A DNA stretch of 64,000 bases from HK1 sp965202735 (GTDB lineage Bacteria; Pseudomonadota; Gammaproteobacteria; HK1): assembly GCA_965202735.1 (NCBI GenBank), contig OZ241844.1, forward strand, positions 2,418,001-2,482,000, given 5' to 3'. The position numbers and the translations under genes are program-made. Shown in pieces: positions 15,947-25,212 of the stretch (position 1 is its first letter; each line of letters opens with the position of its first letter). A model generated the notes under the pieces. The model saw only the letters and a program-made list of their open reading frames with translations, was not told the origin of the DNA and searched no databases.

Positions 15947-17266
15947 ATGACGAGCTCATCGCGAGAATTCGAACGCGCACGGAAGCGCATCCCCGGCGGA
16001 GTCAACTCGCCCGTGCGCGCATTCCGCGCGGTCGGCGGCGCTCCCGTCTTCTTCGAGCGCGCCGAAGGAGCGCTGCTGTTCGACATCGACTCGCGGCGCT
16101 ACGTGGACTACGTCGGCACCTGGGGCCCGGCGGTCGTCGGTCATGCCCACCCCCGGGTGGTCGAAGCGGTGCGCGAGGCGGCCGGGCGCGGCCTGAGCTT
16201 CGGCGCCCCCACCGTGCTGGAGACGGAGATGGCCGAGCGCGTGTGCGCCCTCGTCCCCTCGATGGACAAGGTGCGCATGGTGAGCTCCGGCACCGAGGCC
16301 GGCCTGAGCGCCATCCGGCTCGCCCGCGGGTTCACGGGCCGGGACGCGATCGTGAAGTTCGAGGGGTGCTACCACGGGCACGCGGACTCGCTGCTCGTGA
16401 AGGCGGGCTCGGGCGCTCTCACGTTCGGGGTGCCGACCTCGCCCGGCGTCCCCGCCGCGCTCGCCGGGCACACCCTGACCCTCGCCTTCAACGACGCCGG
16501 CGGCGTGCGCGAGGCGTTCGCGCGGGTCGGCGACCGGATCGCGGGGGTGATCGTGGAGCCCGTCGCCGGGAACATGAACTGCGTACCGCCGATGCCGGGC
16601 TTCCTGGAGGCGCTCCGCGAGTGCTGCGACGCGCACGGCGCGGTGCTCATCTTCGACGAGGTGATGACGGGGTTCCGGGTCGCGCCCGGAGGCGCCCAGG
16701 CGCTGTACGGGGTGCGTCCGGACCTGACGACGCTGGGCAAGGTGATCGGCGGCGGCATGCCGGTGGGCGCGTTCGGCGGGCGGGGCGACATCATGGACCG
16801 CATCGCCCCGGACGGCCCCGTGTACCAGGCCGGCACGCTCTCGGGGAACCCCATCGCGATGACCGCCGGCCTGACGACGCTGGAGCTCGTCGGCGAGCCC
16901 GGGTTCCACGACCGCCTGGCGGCGACCACGGCACGCCTGGTCGAGGGCCTGCGCGAGCGCGCGGCGGCGGCCGGCGTCGGGCTGGCGGCCAACCATGTCT
17001 GCGGCATGTTCGGACTGTTCTTCACCGACGCCGATGCGGTGACCGGATTCGCCGACGTCATGGCGTGCGACACCGAACGGTTCGCGCGGTTCTTCCACGC
17101 GATGCTCGCGGAAGGGGTGTACCTGGCGCCGTCCGCGTTCGAGGCCGGCTTCGTGTCGAGCGCGCACGGCGACGAGCATCTGGAGACCACGTTCCGCGCC
17201 GCGGAGCGGGCCTTCGAAGCCGTGGCGGCACGGCCCCGGGCGCAGCCTCGCCGTCCTTTCCGATAA
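15947..17266 (+). CDS. hemL: Glutamate-1-semialdehyde 2,1-aminomutase HemL
   Basis: HemL converts glutamate-1-semialdehyde to 5-aminolevulinate, the committed precursor of haem in the C5 pathway. The 439-residue protein is full length: IPGGVNSPVRAF near the start, VSSGTEAGLSAIRLARG, the PLP-phosphate and aspartate region IFDEVMTGFR, and the Schiff-base lysine in TTLGKVIGGGMPVGAFGG. It is a class III aminotransferase of the cytoplasm. A start at 15947 is supported by family length; the nearby HemJ-like gene fits the same pathway. Confidence 0.96.
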   Translation: MTSSSREFERARKRIPGGVNSPVRAFRAVGGAPVFFERAEGALLFDIDSRRYVDYVGTWGPAVVGHAHPRVVEAVREAAGRGLSFGAPTVLETEMAERVCALVPSMDKVRMVSSGTEAGLSAIRLARGFTGRDAIVKFEGCYHGHADSLLVKAGSGALTFGVPTSPGVPAALAGHTLTLAFNDAGGVREAFARVGDRIAGVIVEPVAGNMNCVPPMPGFLEALRECCDAHGAVLIFDEVMTGFRVAPGGAQALYGVRPDLTTLGKVIGGGMPVGAFGGRGDIMDRIAPDGPVYQAGTLSGNPIAMTAGLTTLELVGEPGFHDRLAATTARLVEGLRERAAAAGVGLAANHVCGMFGLFFTDADAVTGFADVMACDTERFARFFHAMLAEGVYLAPSAFEAGFVSSAHGDEHLETTFRAAERAFEAVAARPRAQPRRPFR

Positions 17267-17317
17267 AGTAGCGCCCCCGCTCCGGGCCGTTGCGGCCCAC
17301 CGCATGACGGACAATCC

Positions 17318-18379
17318 ATGCGCTACGACACGGACGACCTTCGCATCACGTCGATCGACGACGTGGTGACGCCGGCGAGCCTCCTGGAGGAGCTTCCGCT
17401 CTCCGACGAGACCTCCGGCCACATCTTCGCCACCCGCCAGGCGATCCACCGGATTCTGGCCGGCGAGGACGACCGCCTGCTGGTCATCGTCGGCCCGTGC
17501 TCGATCCACGATCCGGCCGCGGCACTCGAGTACGGATCGCGCCTGCTGGAGCCCCGTCGCTCCCTCTCCGACCGGCTCTTGGTGGTCATGCGGGTCTACT
17601 TCGAGAAGCCGCGCACCACGGTCGGTTGGAAAGGGCTGATCAACGACCCCGACCTCGACGGCAGCTTCAGCATCAGCCGGGGATTGCGTATCGCGCGCCG
17701 CCTGCTCCTCGACCTCAACGACACCGGCGTGCCCGCCGGGGTCGAGTTCCTCGACCTCATCACCCCGCAGTACGTCGCCGACCTCATCAGTTGGGGGGCG
17801 ATCGGCGCACGCACCACCGAGAGCCAGGTGCACCGGGAGATGGCTTCGGGGCTGTCGTGTCCGGTGGGGTTCAAGAACGGCACGGGCGGGAGCATCAAGC
17901 TCGCCGTCGATGCGGTCGGCGCCGCGAAGCATCCGCATGCCTTCCTGACGCTGACGAAGGACGCGCACTCCGCGATTTTCAAGACCGCGGGCAACGAGGA
18001 CGCGCACATCATCCTGCGCGGCGGCAGGTCGCCGAACTACGAGTCCGAGCACGTCCGCGCGGCGGCCGGAATGCTGGAGGCGGCCGGTCACGCGCCCCGG
18101 GTGATGGTGGACTTCAGCCACGCGAACAGCGCCAAGCGGTACGAGCGCCAGCGCGTCGTCTGCCGCGACATCGCCGCGCAGATCGCGGCCGGCGAGGACG
18201 CGCTGATGGGCGTGATGATCGAGAGCCACCTGGTGGCGGGACGCCAGGACGTGGTCGAGGGACAGCCGCTCGTCTACGGTCAGAGCATCACCGACGCCTG
18301 CATCGGCTGGGACGACACGGTGGAGATGCTGGAGGAGCTCGCAGGCGCAGTCGCGGCACGCCGCACGCACCGAAGGTAG
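17318..18379 (+). CDS. 3-deoxy-7-phosphoheptulonate synthase, class I (AroF/G/H type)
   Basis: This 353-residue enzyme condenses phosphoenolpyruvate and erythrose 4-phosphate in the first step of aromatic amino acid synthesis. Class I signatures are clear: VIVGPCSIHDPAAALEYG, PRTTVGWKGLINDPDLDGSF, the metal/substrate segment GFKNGTGG, and DFSHANSAKRYERQ. The feedback isozyme (Phe, Tyr or Trp) cannot be assigned, so no symbol is given. It starts 51 bases after hemL. The 3' side runs straight into a tandem repeat. Confidence 0.95.
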   Translation: MRYDTDDLRITSIDDVVTPASLLEELPLSDETSGHIFATRQAIHRILAGEDDRLLVIVGPCSIHDPAAALEYGSRLLEPRRSLSDRLLVVMRVYFEKPRTTVGWKGLINDPDLDGSFSISRGLRIARRLLLDLNDTGVPAGVEFLDLITPQYVADLISWGAIGARTTESQVHREMASGLSCPVGFKNGTGGSIKLAVDAVGAAKHPHAFLTLTKDAHSAIFKTAGNEDAHIILRGGRSPNYESEHVRAAAGMLEAAGHAPRVMVDFSHANSAKRYERQRVVCRDIAAQIAAGEDALMGVMIESHLVAGRQDVVEGQPLVYGQSITDACIGWDDTVEMLEELAGAVAARRTHRR

Positions 18380-18389
18380 GCCGGGCGTC

Positions 18390-18765
18390 TTCCCGGCCGG
18401 GCGCGGCGCATCAGCCGAACGCAGGCCGGAGCCCCCGGCCGGGTGCGGCGCATCAGCCGAACGCAGGCCGGAGCCCCCGGCCGGGTGCGGCGCATCAGCC
18501 GAACGCAGGCCGGAGCCCCCGGCCGGGTGCGGCGCATGAACCGAACGCAGGCTGGGCGCCCCCGGCCGGGTGCGGCGCATGAACCGAACGCAGGCCGGGC
18601 GCCCTCCCGGTCGGGTGCGTCGCATCAGCCGAACGCAGGCCGGGTGTCCCCGGCTGGGTGCGTCGCATCAGCCGAACGCAGGCCGGATGCCCCCGGCTGG
18701 GTGCGTCGCATCAGCCGAACGCAGGCCGGATGCCCCCGGCTGGGCACGGCGCGGGGCCGGTCGGG
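18390..18765. repeat. 42-bp tandem repeat, about eight copies
   Basis: The unit contains CGGCGCATCAGCCGAACGCA followed by GGCCGGAGCCCCCGGCCGGG. The first copies are nearly identical at exactly 42-base spacing (18421, 18463, 18505), later copies drift. The whole gap between the DAHP synthase and the UPF0434 gene (18380-18779) is this array. It is a multiple of three and keeps all frames open, but no gene is supported. Confidence 0.9.
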
Positions 18766-18779
18766 CCGAGCCGTTGCGG

Positions 18780-19046
18780 CTACCAGTCGGCGAGCTGCTC
18801 GGTGGGGATGGCGAGGTCCTCGAGCATGATCGGGATGCCGTCGTCGACGCGGTACACGGTGCGGCCGTCACTGGTGACCAGCGCCTCGTCGAGCGGGGAA
18901 TCCACCACCGCCCCATCCATGTGCCTGACCCCGCCCTCGGCGATGGCCCGGTTGAGCACGGCGAGCTTCTGCTTCCCGAGCATCCGCACCGACACCCTGG
19001 TGATCGGACAGACCAGGATCTCCAGAAGCTTCGGGTCGACGCCCAT
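18780..19046 (-). CDS. UPF0434/Trm112-like small protein (YcaR family)
   Basis: The 88-residue protein starts MGVDPKLLEILVCPITRVSV and has the Trm112-like core ending YRVDDGIPIMLEDLA. In many gammaproteobacteria this gene lies between lpxK and kdsB; here neither is present. Of the usual zinc-binding cysteines only CP near residue 13 remains, so zinc binding is doubtful. The exact role is unknown. It is flanked on both sides by repeat arrays. Confidence 0.9.
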   Translation of the reverse strand: MGVDPKLLEILVCPITRVSVRMLGKQKLAVLNRAIAEGGVRHMDGAVVDSPLDEALVTSDGRTVYRVDDGIPIMLEDLAIPTEQLADW

Positions 19047-19083
19047 CGCTCGCTCCCGACCGCCCCGTCACCCGACGGCGCGG

Positions 19084-19152
19084 GCCGCTGTCTCCGGGAG
19101 GGCTTCGCCCACAGGCGCCGCTGTCTCCGGGAGGGGCTCGCCCACAGGCGCC
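19084..19152. repeat. 33-bp direct repeat
   Basis: A unit beginning GCCGCTGTCTCCGGGAGGG and ending CGCCCACAGGC occurs twice head to tail at 19084 and 19117, with a partial third copy. The rest of the 19047-19354 gap shows no gene. Confidence 0.8.
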
Positions 19153-19354
19153 GACCTGTTCCCGAACCCGGAGCTGCGCACCGTCGAACCTTCCAGGCCC
19201 CAGGTCCGGATGTCCGGCGAGAGGGACGGATGATTCGGAATCGGCGGCCGAGCCGGTCGAGCCGGCCCAATACCGCTCATACCGGTTGCCGGACCGCTTC
19301 GAAGCATCGGGCAGGGAAACAGGTGGGCGCTCATGGGGCCTCGCTCTCCGGCAC

Positions 19355-19560
19355 CGCGCCGGCCGGCGGCGGATTGCCGGCGGCGCTCACTGCTCCGGCC
19401 GGCGGCGGATTGCCGGCGGCGCTCACTGCTCCGGCCGGCGGCGGATTGCCGGCGGCGCTCACTGCTCCGGCCGGCGGCGGATTGCCGACGCCGCTCACTG
19501 CTCCGACCGACGCCGCGGATTGCCGACGCCGCTCACTGCTCCGACCGACGCCGCGTGTCG
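19355..19560. repeat. 36-bp tandem repeat overlapping yidD
   Basis: Four near-perfect copies of GGCGGATTGCCGGCGGCGCT plus CACTGCTCCGGCCGGC follow each other at 36-base spacing from about 19362, then two diverged copies carry GACGCCGCGGATTGCC. The last copies overlap the 3' end of yidD, so its final residues (RRRSEQ) are repeat-encoded. Confidence 0.9.
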
Positions 19561-19784
19561 CACCGCGCCGGAACGGGATCGTATCCGCTGGTGCCGAACG
19601 GGTGGCAGCGCGCGATTCGCCGCACGGCAAGCCACCCGCCCCGCAGCAGGCCGTGCTCGCGGAACGCCTCGATCGCGTAGCTCGAGCATGTCGGCAGGTG
19701 CCGGCAGCGGGGCGTGATGAGCGGCGACAGCAGGAGCTGATAGAGCCGCACCGCACCCGCCGCCATGTGCGCGGGGCGGATCAT
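19533..19784 (-). CDS. yidD: Membrane protein insertion efficiency factor YidD
   Basis: The 83-residue protein has the YidD signature YQLLLSPLITPRCRHLPTCS, the AIEAFREHGLLRGGWLAVRR helix and RCHPFGTSGYDPVP. YidD helps YidC insert inner-membrane proteins. Usually it sits between rnpA and yidC near the origin; here neither neighbour is present. The C-terminal dozen residues are encoded inside a tandem repeat. The start could also be the internal Met at residue 7. Confidence 0.9.
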   Translation of the reverse strand: MIRPAHMAAGAVRLYQLLLSPLITPRCRHLPTCSSYAIEAFREHGLLRGGWLAVRRIARCHPFGTSGYDPVPARCDTRRRSEQ

Positions 19785-20104
19785 CCGGGGCTGCCTTCGG
19801 GCCGGTCGCGCCGGCCGGTCGCGCCGGCTCCCCAGCGGCTCGCTTCGAAGGCGTGGTTCGCGGCGCCTTCGGGCCGGTCGTGCCGGCCGGTCGCGCCGGC
19901 TGGCGGGTTCGACTGGACTGGCATCCGCAACACGCCCTCCATGACCGGCGCCGATCGGTCGGCTCGCGTCATACCGTACACGAAAGCGGGTCCCGGCATG
20001 CTTCCACTTCCGCGGCAGGGCTCTCCGGAAGAGGCCGAAACCGGTACATCGACAACGAAATCATCTCCCGAATGGACCGCCGAACCTGCCTGTACCGTCC
20101 CTCG
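19785..20104. other. Non-coding stretch with short GC-rich direct repeats
   Basis: Between yidD and the first dispersed repeat lie copies of CCTTCGGGCCGGTCG and GCCGGCCGGTCGCGCCGG (19794-19910), then unstructured sequence. No gene was recognised. Confidence 0.6.
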
Positions 20105-20220
20105 CCGGAAGTCGTGACGAGCGGTTCATCAGACACTCGAAACCGGCCTTCAATGCCGAAGGACCGCCGGCCACGGTGCGATATCCCGGTTGGGCGGCCA
20201 GGGGCCGCGACTTTCGAATG
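20105..20220 (+). repeat. Dispersed repeat B, copy 1
   Basis: About 116 bases from CCGGAAGTCGTGACGAGCGG to CGCGACTTTCGAATG. The same element recurs at 26183-26298 and, inverted, at 52735-52850. Shared landmarks are GGTTCATCAG, CCTTCAATGCCGAA and GTGCGATATCCCGG. It lies 18 bases before dispersed repeat A copy 1. Confidence 0.9.
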
Positions 20221-20238
20221 GTCCCGCCCGGTGCCCCG

Positions 20239-20357
20239 GCAATTCCCGCCAGGCGGGAACAGGCCCCTGACATCCCCTCGACTCGACGCCCTGAAGGTCG
20301 AAATCACACCGGAATTCCGCCATGGCGCGGCCTCTCCGGGCATTGGCGGGAATCGCT
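20239..20357 (+). repeat. Dispersed repeat A, copy 1
   Basis: A 118-base element that begins GCAATTCCCGCCAGGCGGGA and ends GGCGGGAATCGC. The two ends are inverted repeats of each other, and the left end can fold on itself as well. Conserved internal landmarks are CCCCTCGA, AGGTCGAAATC and GGCCTCTCCGGGC. Confidence 0.93.
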
Positions 20358-20369
20358 GCCGGTGCCCCA

Positions 20370-20489
20370 GCAATTCCCGCCAGGCGGGAACATGCTCCTG
20401 AAATCCCCTCGATTGGACGCCCTGGTGGTCGGAATCGTGCCGGAATCCCATCGCGGCACGGCCTCTCCGGGCGTTTGCCGGGAATCGCT
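20370..20489 (+). repeat. Dispersed repeat A, copy 2
   Basis: Same element as copy 1, only 12 bases further on and in the same orientation, with TTGGACGCCC in place of TCGACGCCC and GTTTGCCGGGAATCGC at the right end. Confidence 0.93.
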
Positions 20490-20598
20490 GCCGGTGCCCC
20501 GGTCCCCATGCGGCGGCGGCCGCAAAGCCCTATCCTTCACGCCCGCCCCGGTCGGACCCGACCGCGGCTCGACCGGACCATGCCACGGAGCGCCTGTC

Positions 20599-21219
20599 AT
20601 GCTGAAGATCCTCGGACGCCGTACCTCGGGCAACGTGATGAAGCCGCTGTGGGCGGCCGACGAGCTCGGTCTCGACTACGAGCAGGTGGACATCGGCGGA
20701 AAGTTCGGCGGGAACCGGGAGCCCGAGTACCTCGCGATGAACCCGACCGGGCTGGTGCCCACGCTGGTCGAGGACGACTTCGTCCTCTGGGAGTCGAATG
20801 CGATCACCCGGTACCTGTGCGCGAAGTACGGGCACGGCTCGCTCTGTCCAGCCGACCCCGGAGATCGGGCCGTCGCCGACAACTGGATGGACTGGCAGCA
20901 GACGGTCTGCGCGCCCATGATGCGTCCGGTGTTCTGGGGCCTCGTGCGCACCCCCGAGGCGGAACGTGACCCCGACGAGATCGGCGCCGGCATCGAGCAC
21001 GGCTACGAGGTATGGGACATGCTCGACCGCCACCTCGCGAATCGCCCCTTCGTGGCCGGGGACGCGCTCACCATGGGCGACATTCCCATCGGCCCGCAGG
21101 CCCATCGCTGGTTCAACCTGGTCGAGAAGCGCCCGCCGATGCCGAACCTGGAGGCGTGGTACGGACGCCTCGCGGAGCGTCCCGCATTCCGCAGGAACGT
21201 GATGATCCCGATCGAGTAG
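20599..21219 (+). CDS. Glutathione S-transferase family protein
   Basis: The 206-residue protein has the N-terminal thioredoxin-like GST domain (MLKILGRRTSGNVMKPLWAA, then NPTGLVPTLVEDDFVLWESNAI with the cis-proline and glutathione-binding ES pair) and an all-helical C-terminal domain (GDALTMGDIPIG, with the N-capping-type motif). The segment SGNVMK in place of a catalytic cysteine or tyrosine suggests a Ser-type enzyme. Substrate unknown. The start at 20599 gives the normal length; the same frame is open upstream through the dispersed repeats. Confidence 0.92.
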   Translation: MLKILGRRTSGNVMKPLWAADELGLDYEQVDIGGKFGGNREPEYLAMNPTGLVPTLVEDDFVLWESNAITRYLCAKYGHGSLCPADPGDRAVADNWMDWQQTVCAPMMRPVFWGLVRTPEAERDPDEIGAGIEHGYEVWDMLDRHLANRPFVAGDALTMGDIPIGPQAHRWFNLVEKRPPMPNLEAWYGRLAERPAFRRNVMIPIE

Positions 21220-21333
21220 GCGAGGCGCGCGGCTCCTCGCTCGCGTCGCCGCCGTGCGAGCGCATCCGTGGCGGAGCGCAGTTCGGCACACCGCTGCAAG
21301 CCGACTGTCGACTTCGACGTCGCGCCGGCGGCA

Positions 21334-21450
21334 GCGATTCCCGCCAGGCGGAGACATGCTCCCGAATTCCCCTCGACCCGGCGCCCCGAGGGTCGAGATC
21401 GCGCCGGAATCCCGCCACGGTACGGCCTCTCCGGCGCTGGCGGGAATCGC
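21334..21450 (+). repeat. Dispersed repeat A, copy 3
   Basis: GCGATTCCCGCC at the left and GGCGGGAATCGC at the right are perfect 12-base inverted ends. It lies in the GST-amidohydrolase gap (21220-21662), which otherwise holds only a 25-base direct repeat. Confidence 0.92.
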
Positions 21451-21497
21451 TGCCCTGGCAGGGGCGCCTTTCCTGTGGGCTCGGGAATCCGGTAGTG

Positions 21498-21655
21498 TCC
21501 GATCCATCCGGCCGGGGGCGGCCTGGACACCGAGGTCCGCTCCGACGGGCTGGCGTGGTCGGACCCATTCGGCCGGGGGCGGCTCGGGAGGATGTGGTTG
21601 CGGATGCCGCAAACGCCGGTCGGACCCCCCCGGTCGGGGGCGGCTTCCTCGGGGA
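21498..21655. repeat. 25-base direct repeat, three copies upstream of the amidohydrolase
   Basis: Variants of TCGGACCCATTCGGCCGGGG plus GCGGC occur at about 21498, 21560 and 21627, spaced 62-67 bases. The third copy ends 12 bases before the amidohydrolase start, so the repeat occupies the place where its promoter and leader should be. Confidence 0.7.
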
Positions 21656-21662
21656 GGGACCC

Positions 21663-23018
21663 ATGAGTCTGCTCATCACCAACGCCACCGTGCTCACCGT
21701 CGACGCCGGGAACCGCGTCATCAGTGGCGGCGCGGTGCTCGTCGAGAACGGCCGCATCGCCGCGGTGGGACCGAGCGCCGAGGTCGAGTCGACGCACCCG
21801 GGCGCGGCGCGCGTCATCGACGGCACCGGGAAGGTGGTGCTGCCCGGCTTCGTCAGCACCCACAACCACGTCGGCTACACCTTCTTCCGCGGGCGGGCCG
21901 AGGACATGGGGCTCGGCTGCGTGACCGGCCAGTACTTCCCGATGGCGACCGTCGCGAGCCGCGAGGAGCGTCTCGCGGTGGGCTCGCTCACCTACGCGGA
22001 GCTCCTCGGGAGCGGGGTCACCACGACGCTCGAGATGGAGGAGGAAGCCGACGTCTTCGCCCCCTTCGTCGAATCGCTCGGGGTGCGCAGCTTCATGGGC
22101 ATCATGACCCACGATGTCGACGTCGATGCGATGGCGAAGGACCGGTACCGCTACGACGCGAAGCTGCGCGAGGCACAGCTTCGCCAGGCCGTGGACTTCG
22201 CGGATTCCTGGCACGGACGGGCCGAGGGGCGCATCCGGGTGATGATGACCCCGAACATGACCATCTCCTCGTCGCCCGAGCTGCTGCGCTCGAGCCGCGA
22301 AGCCGCTGACCGGCTGGGCCTGCGCACCAGCATCCACCTCGGGTGGGGCGAGTACGAGTTCGAGGTCATGCGGCGCCTGCACGGCCGGACCCCCTTCGAA
22401 TACGCGCGCGACACGGGGATGCTCGCCGCCGACACGGTGTGCGCCCACTGCTACGTGGTGGGCGAATCCGACACCGGCGTGCTCGCGGCGACGCGGGCCA
22501 CCGTCGCGCACTGCCCGCTGATGAACGCGGTACGCGGCCACATCGCGCCGGTGGTGGAGTACCGCTCCCGCGGCATTCCCGTCACCCTCGGCATCGACAA
22601 CATGTTCGCGGACCACTTCGAGGTGCTGCGGGCGTGCGTGAACATGGCGCGCATCAGGACCGGGGACGCAACCGCGATGCAGTGCCCGGAGGTCCTGCGG
22701 CTCGCGACCATCGCCGGGGCGGAGGCGCTCGGGATGGGCGGCGAGATCGGCTCCATCGAGCCCGGCAAGCGCGCCGACCTCCAGATGCTCGACTACCGCC
22801 GCTTCGGCCTGACGCCGACCCTGGACCCCGTGCAGAACCTCGTCTATCACGCCCATTCGAAGGATGTGGAGCTCGTGATGGTGGACGGCAACATCCTGGT
22901 CGAGGACTTCGCGCTGACGACGGCGGACGCGGACGCGCTGATCGACGACGCGGGCGCGGCGGCGGAAGCGGCCTGGGGGCGGTTCGTCGCGAAGTACGGC
23001 GACATCATCGCGCGGTGA
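21663..23018 (+). CDS. Amidohydrolase family protein (AtzA/TrzA/SsnA-like)
   Basis: The 451-residue protein has the layout of the metal-dependent amidohydrolase/deaminase subgroup: an N-terminal composite beta domain (LLITNATVLTVDA), the first metal site STHNHVG (HxH near residue 65), a central histidine in SIHLGWGEYE, another in CAHCYVVGE, the catalytic-type aspartate in TLGIDNM, and the closing EPGKRADLQML. Such enzymes hydrolyse C-N or C-Cl bonds of ring compounds or deaminate purines and pyrimidines. Substrate unknown. The start at 21663 follows GGGAGGGAC. The two downstream genes (unknown, DUF3726-like) run in the same direction and may form a pathway with it. Confidence 0.9.
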   Translation: MSLLITNATVLTVDAGNRVISGGAVLVENGRIAAVGPSAEVESTHPGAARVIDGTGKVVLPGFVSTHNHVGYTFFRGRAEDMGLGCVTGQYFPMATVASREERLAVGSLTYAELLGSGVTTTLEMEEEADVFAPFVESLGVRSFMGIMTHDVDVDAMAKDRYRYDAKLREAQLRQAVDFADSWHGRAEGRIRVMMTPNMTISSSPELLRSSREAADRLGLRTSIHLGWGEYEFEVMRRLHGRTPFEYARDTGMLAADTVCAHCYVVGESDTGVLAATRATVAHCPLMNAVRGHIAPVVEYRSRGIPVTLGIDNMFADHFEVLRACVNMARIRTGDATAMQCPEVLRLATIAGAEALGMGGEIGSIEPGKRADLQMLDYRRFGLTPTLDPVQNLVYHAHSKDVELVMVDGNILVEDFALTTADADALIDDAGAAAEAAWGRFVAKYGDIIAR

Positions 23019-23025
23019 CGACACA

Positions 23026-23143
23026 GCCATTCCCGCCAGGCGGAAACATGCTCCCGAATTCCCCTCGACCCGGCGCTCCGAGGGTCGAAATCGCGCCGGA
23101 ATCCCACCCCGGTACGGCTTCTCCGGGCGCTGGCGGGAATCGC
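23026..23143 (+). repeat. Dispersed repeat A, copy 4
   Basis: Starts GCCATTCCCGCCAGGCGGAA and ends GGCGGGAATCGC, beginning 8 bases after the amidohydrolase stop. Closest to copy 3 (shared GAATTCCCCTCGACCCGGCG). Confidence 0.92.
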
Positions 23144-23220
23144 TGGTGACGAAGGAACGGACGCGACCCGTGACGGACGCTCCTCGCCGAGTGGCGGTGC
23201 CTTGCGCGATCGAGCCACCC

Positions 23221-23400
23221 GCGGGGCACCCACCAAGCCGGTCCGCCGGGAAACGCGGGATGGTCGAGCGCAGCCGTGCGGGCCTCCGTCCCGCGGGACA
23301 CCCACCAGCAGGTCCGCCGGTGAAACGCGGCATGGTCTCGAGCGCAGCCGTGCGGGTCTCCGTCCCGCGGGGCACGCACCGGCCGGTCCGCCGGTGAAGC
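23221..23400. repeat. 71-bp tandem repeat, about 2.5 copies
   Basis: Units start GCGGGGCACCCACCAAGCC, GCGGGACACCCACCAGCA and GCGGGGCACGCACCGGCC at 23221, 23292 and about 23367, each followed by GGTCCGCCGG. The array runs up to about 80 bases before the next gene; the frame through it is open and continuous with that gene but is not treated as coding. Confidence 0.85.
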
Positions 23401-23480
23401 CGGCAACCGGCCCCGCAACCAGCCCTGCCAGCGGCGCGAGCGGCGTCGCGCACGTCCCGCTCCGGCCGCCTTCGAAGGTG

Positions 23481-25154
23481 ATGCGTCTCGCGCGGATGGG
23501 GGCGTTCCACCCCACCCGGCTGAGCTTCGTGCGCACCCTCGTTCGCCGCATGGCGCGCGAGCGATGGCGCATCGAGCGCGAGCGTTTCGATCTCGACGCA
23601 GACGGCTACGGCGATGTCGTGTACCGCATCGTCACGCCGGCGGGGACGCTGCGGTTCGTCGCCTTCTCGAGCTGGCTCGATCCGTCGGAGCGTACCGATC
23701 GGGTGATCGCCACGCAGTGGGATTCCACCTTCGTGCTCACCGCGGCGGAGCCCGACGACGCACTGCTCTCGGACTACCGGGAGAACGTCCCGCGGCAGGA
23801 GACCGGCCGGTGCCATCCGTTCGATCTGGTGCTCTCGCGCGCGAACAGGAGCGTGCGGCTGTTCGAGCACGTGGTGGACTGCCTCGCCGCCGGGCGCCAG
23901 CCGGCGTTCGGCAGGCTCGCCGAGGTCGGCTACCTGATGCGCACCACCGCGGTCTACGGCAACGGCAAGTTCGGCATCGGCGACTTCGAGGCGGTGCGGG
24001 CCGGCGGCGTATTCTCCCTGCCCTTCCAGGCCGAGATGCTGACCGTCTACCTCGCGCGCCTGCTGAGCTTCGATCTCGTCGAGCACATCGCGCGGGCGCG
24101 GGCGCCGGACCGCGCGGTCCCGCTGGAGCCGGCGGCGGCGCGCTGCCTCGGCGTCGGGAATGCGACGGGGCTCGGGATGGCGCCGTTCCTCGTCACCCAC
24201 CCGAGGCTCCTCGACCGGTGGGTCCGCGGGCGGGAGCTCGGGCTCGCGCGGGTGCGGGCGGTGGAGCGCGCCGAGCCCGAGCGCGTGGCGCGGTTCGCCG
24301 ATCTCCTGGCGCGGGCGCGGCGGCATGTCGCCCAGTGGCGCACCGCCGATGCGCGTCAGTCGGCGCGCATCGGCGAGCTGGCGGCGGAGCTCGCGTGGCT
24401 GTCCGGCTGGAGCGGGCGGTCCGGGCTCGCGGGCCTGCGCAGGCCGTGGGACGCGACGATGCGCGCGGCCGAGTCCCGTGGATGCGCAGAGCTCGAAGAG
24501 ATGACGCTGAGCCTCCTGCTGGAGCTCCATCCGGAGCTCGTCGACGCGCTGGAGGAAGAGACCGGCGCCGATGAGCGGCTCACCACCCGTCCCGCGATGC
24601 GCGTGCACGAGCTGGCCGCGATCGTCGAACGGGACTACGGCTGGGCGCTCGGCTTCGACTTCGACGACCCGAGGGAGCAGCACCGGTTCTGGTACTACTC
24701 CGAGGAGAAGGAGGAGCCGCGGCTCGGAGAGCGGTTCAGCGAGCCGGGGGCGGAGCGCGAGTATCCGCTGCACGTGGCGCGGGACGTGGGCGCGCTCCAT
24801 CGGGCGCTCGGCGCCCTCGGCCCGGGGTGGCGCGACCGCAGCGTGGCCGAGCTGCTGCTGGATCGTCCCGGCTTCCGGCGAACGGTGCGGCGGGTGCAGT
24901 CGCTCGCCGGCAGCGACTACGCGGAAATCCGCGACAACGTCATCGGCGAGAACTGCCTGCCCATCGACATGCTGCGGTGCAAGCTCGCGGTCTTCGGTGC
25001 GGGCAGGTTCGACCCGAAGTCCGACCGCTGGACCCGGATCACGCTCTTCCAGGGCGCGCCGCTGCCCGGCGAGCTGCGCCGCGAGGATGTGGACGACTGG
25101 GCGTTCCCCGTGATTCCGGTCGAGGTGGAGGCCGCCCCGGACGACGCCGCGTGA
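23481..25154 (+). CDS. Conserved-looking protein of unknown function (557 aa)
   Basis: I do not recognise the family. The protein is arginine-rich and soluble, with no signal peptide or membrane segment and no nucleotide-binding motif. The N-terminus (residues 1-100) has a beta-rich look (YRIVTPAGTLRFVAFSSWL); a central part holds GNGKFGIGDFE and GNATGLGMAPFLVTHP; the C-terminal third has WALGFDFDDPREQHRFWYYS and the strand-rich VIGENCLPIDMLRCKLAVFG. The start is placed at the ATG at 23481 because the upstream open frame is repeat sequence. It lies between an amidohydrolase and a DUF3726-like gene, all in the same direction, so a shared catabolic role is likely but unproven. A 61-base duplication links its end to the start of the next gene. 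Confidence 0.8.
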   Translation: MRLARMGAFHPTRLSFVRTLVRRMARERWRIERERFDLDADGYGDVVYRIVTPAGTLRFVAFSSWLDPSERTDRVIATQWDSTFVLTAAEPDDALLSDYRENVPRQETGRCHPFDLVLSRANRSVRLFEHVVDCLAAGRQPAFGRLAEVGYLMRTTAVYGNGKFGIGDFEAVRAGGVFSLPFQAEMLTVYLARLLSFDLVEHIARARAPDRAVPLEPAAARCLGVGNATGLGMAPFLVTHPRLLDRWVRGRELGLARVRAVERAEPERVARFADLLARARRHVAQWRTADARQSARIGELAAELAWLSGWSGRSGLAGLRRPWDATMRAAESRGCAELEEMTLSLLLELHPELVDALEEETGADERLTTRPAMRVHELAAIVERDYGWALGFDFDDPREQHRFWYYSEEKEEPRLGERFSEPGAEREYPLHVARDVGALHRALGALGPGWRDRSVAELLLDRPGFRRTVRRVQSLAGSDYAEIRDNVIGENCLPIDMLRCKLAVFGAGRFDPKSDRWTRITLFQGAPLPGELRREDVDDWAFPVIPVEVEAAPDDAA

Positions 25155-25212
25155 TCGTCCGACGACCGTCTCCGGCTCCTCGCGCCACCACGGCCACCCC
25201 GGACGATGCCGC

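Noticed and set aside
18570..20117. A 515-codon open frame on the plus strand with peptide repeats
   Set aside because: It is made of the 42- and 36-bp tandem arrays and runs antisense through the UPF0434 and yidD genes; no ribosome site or domain.
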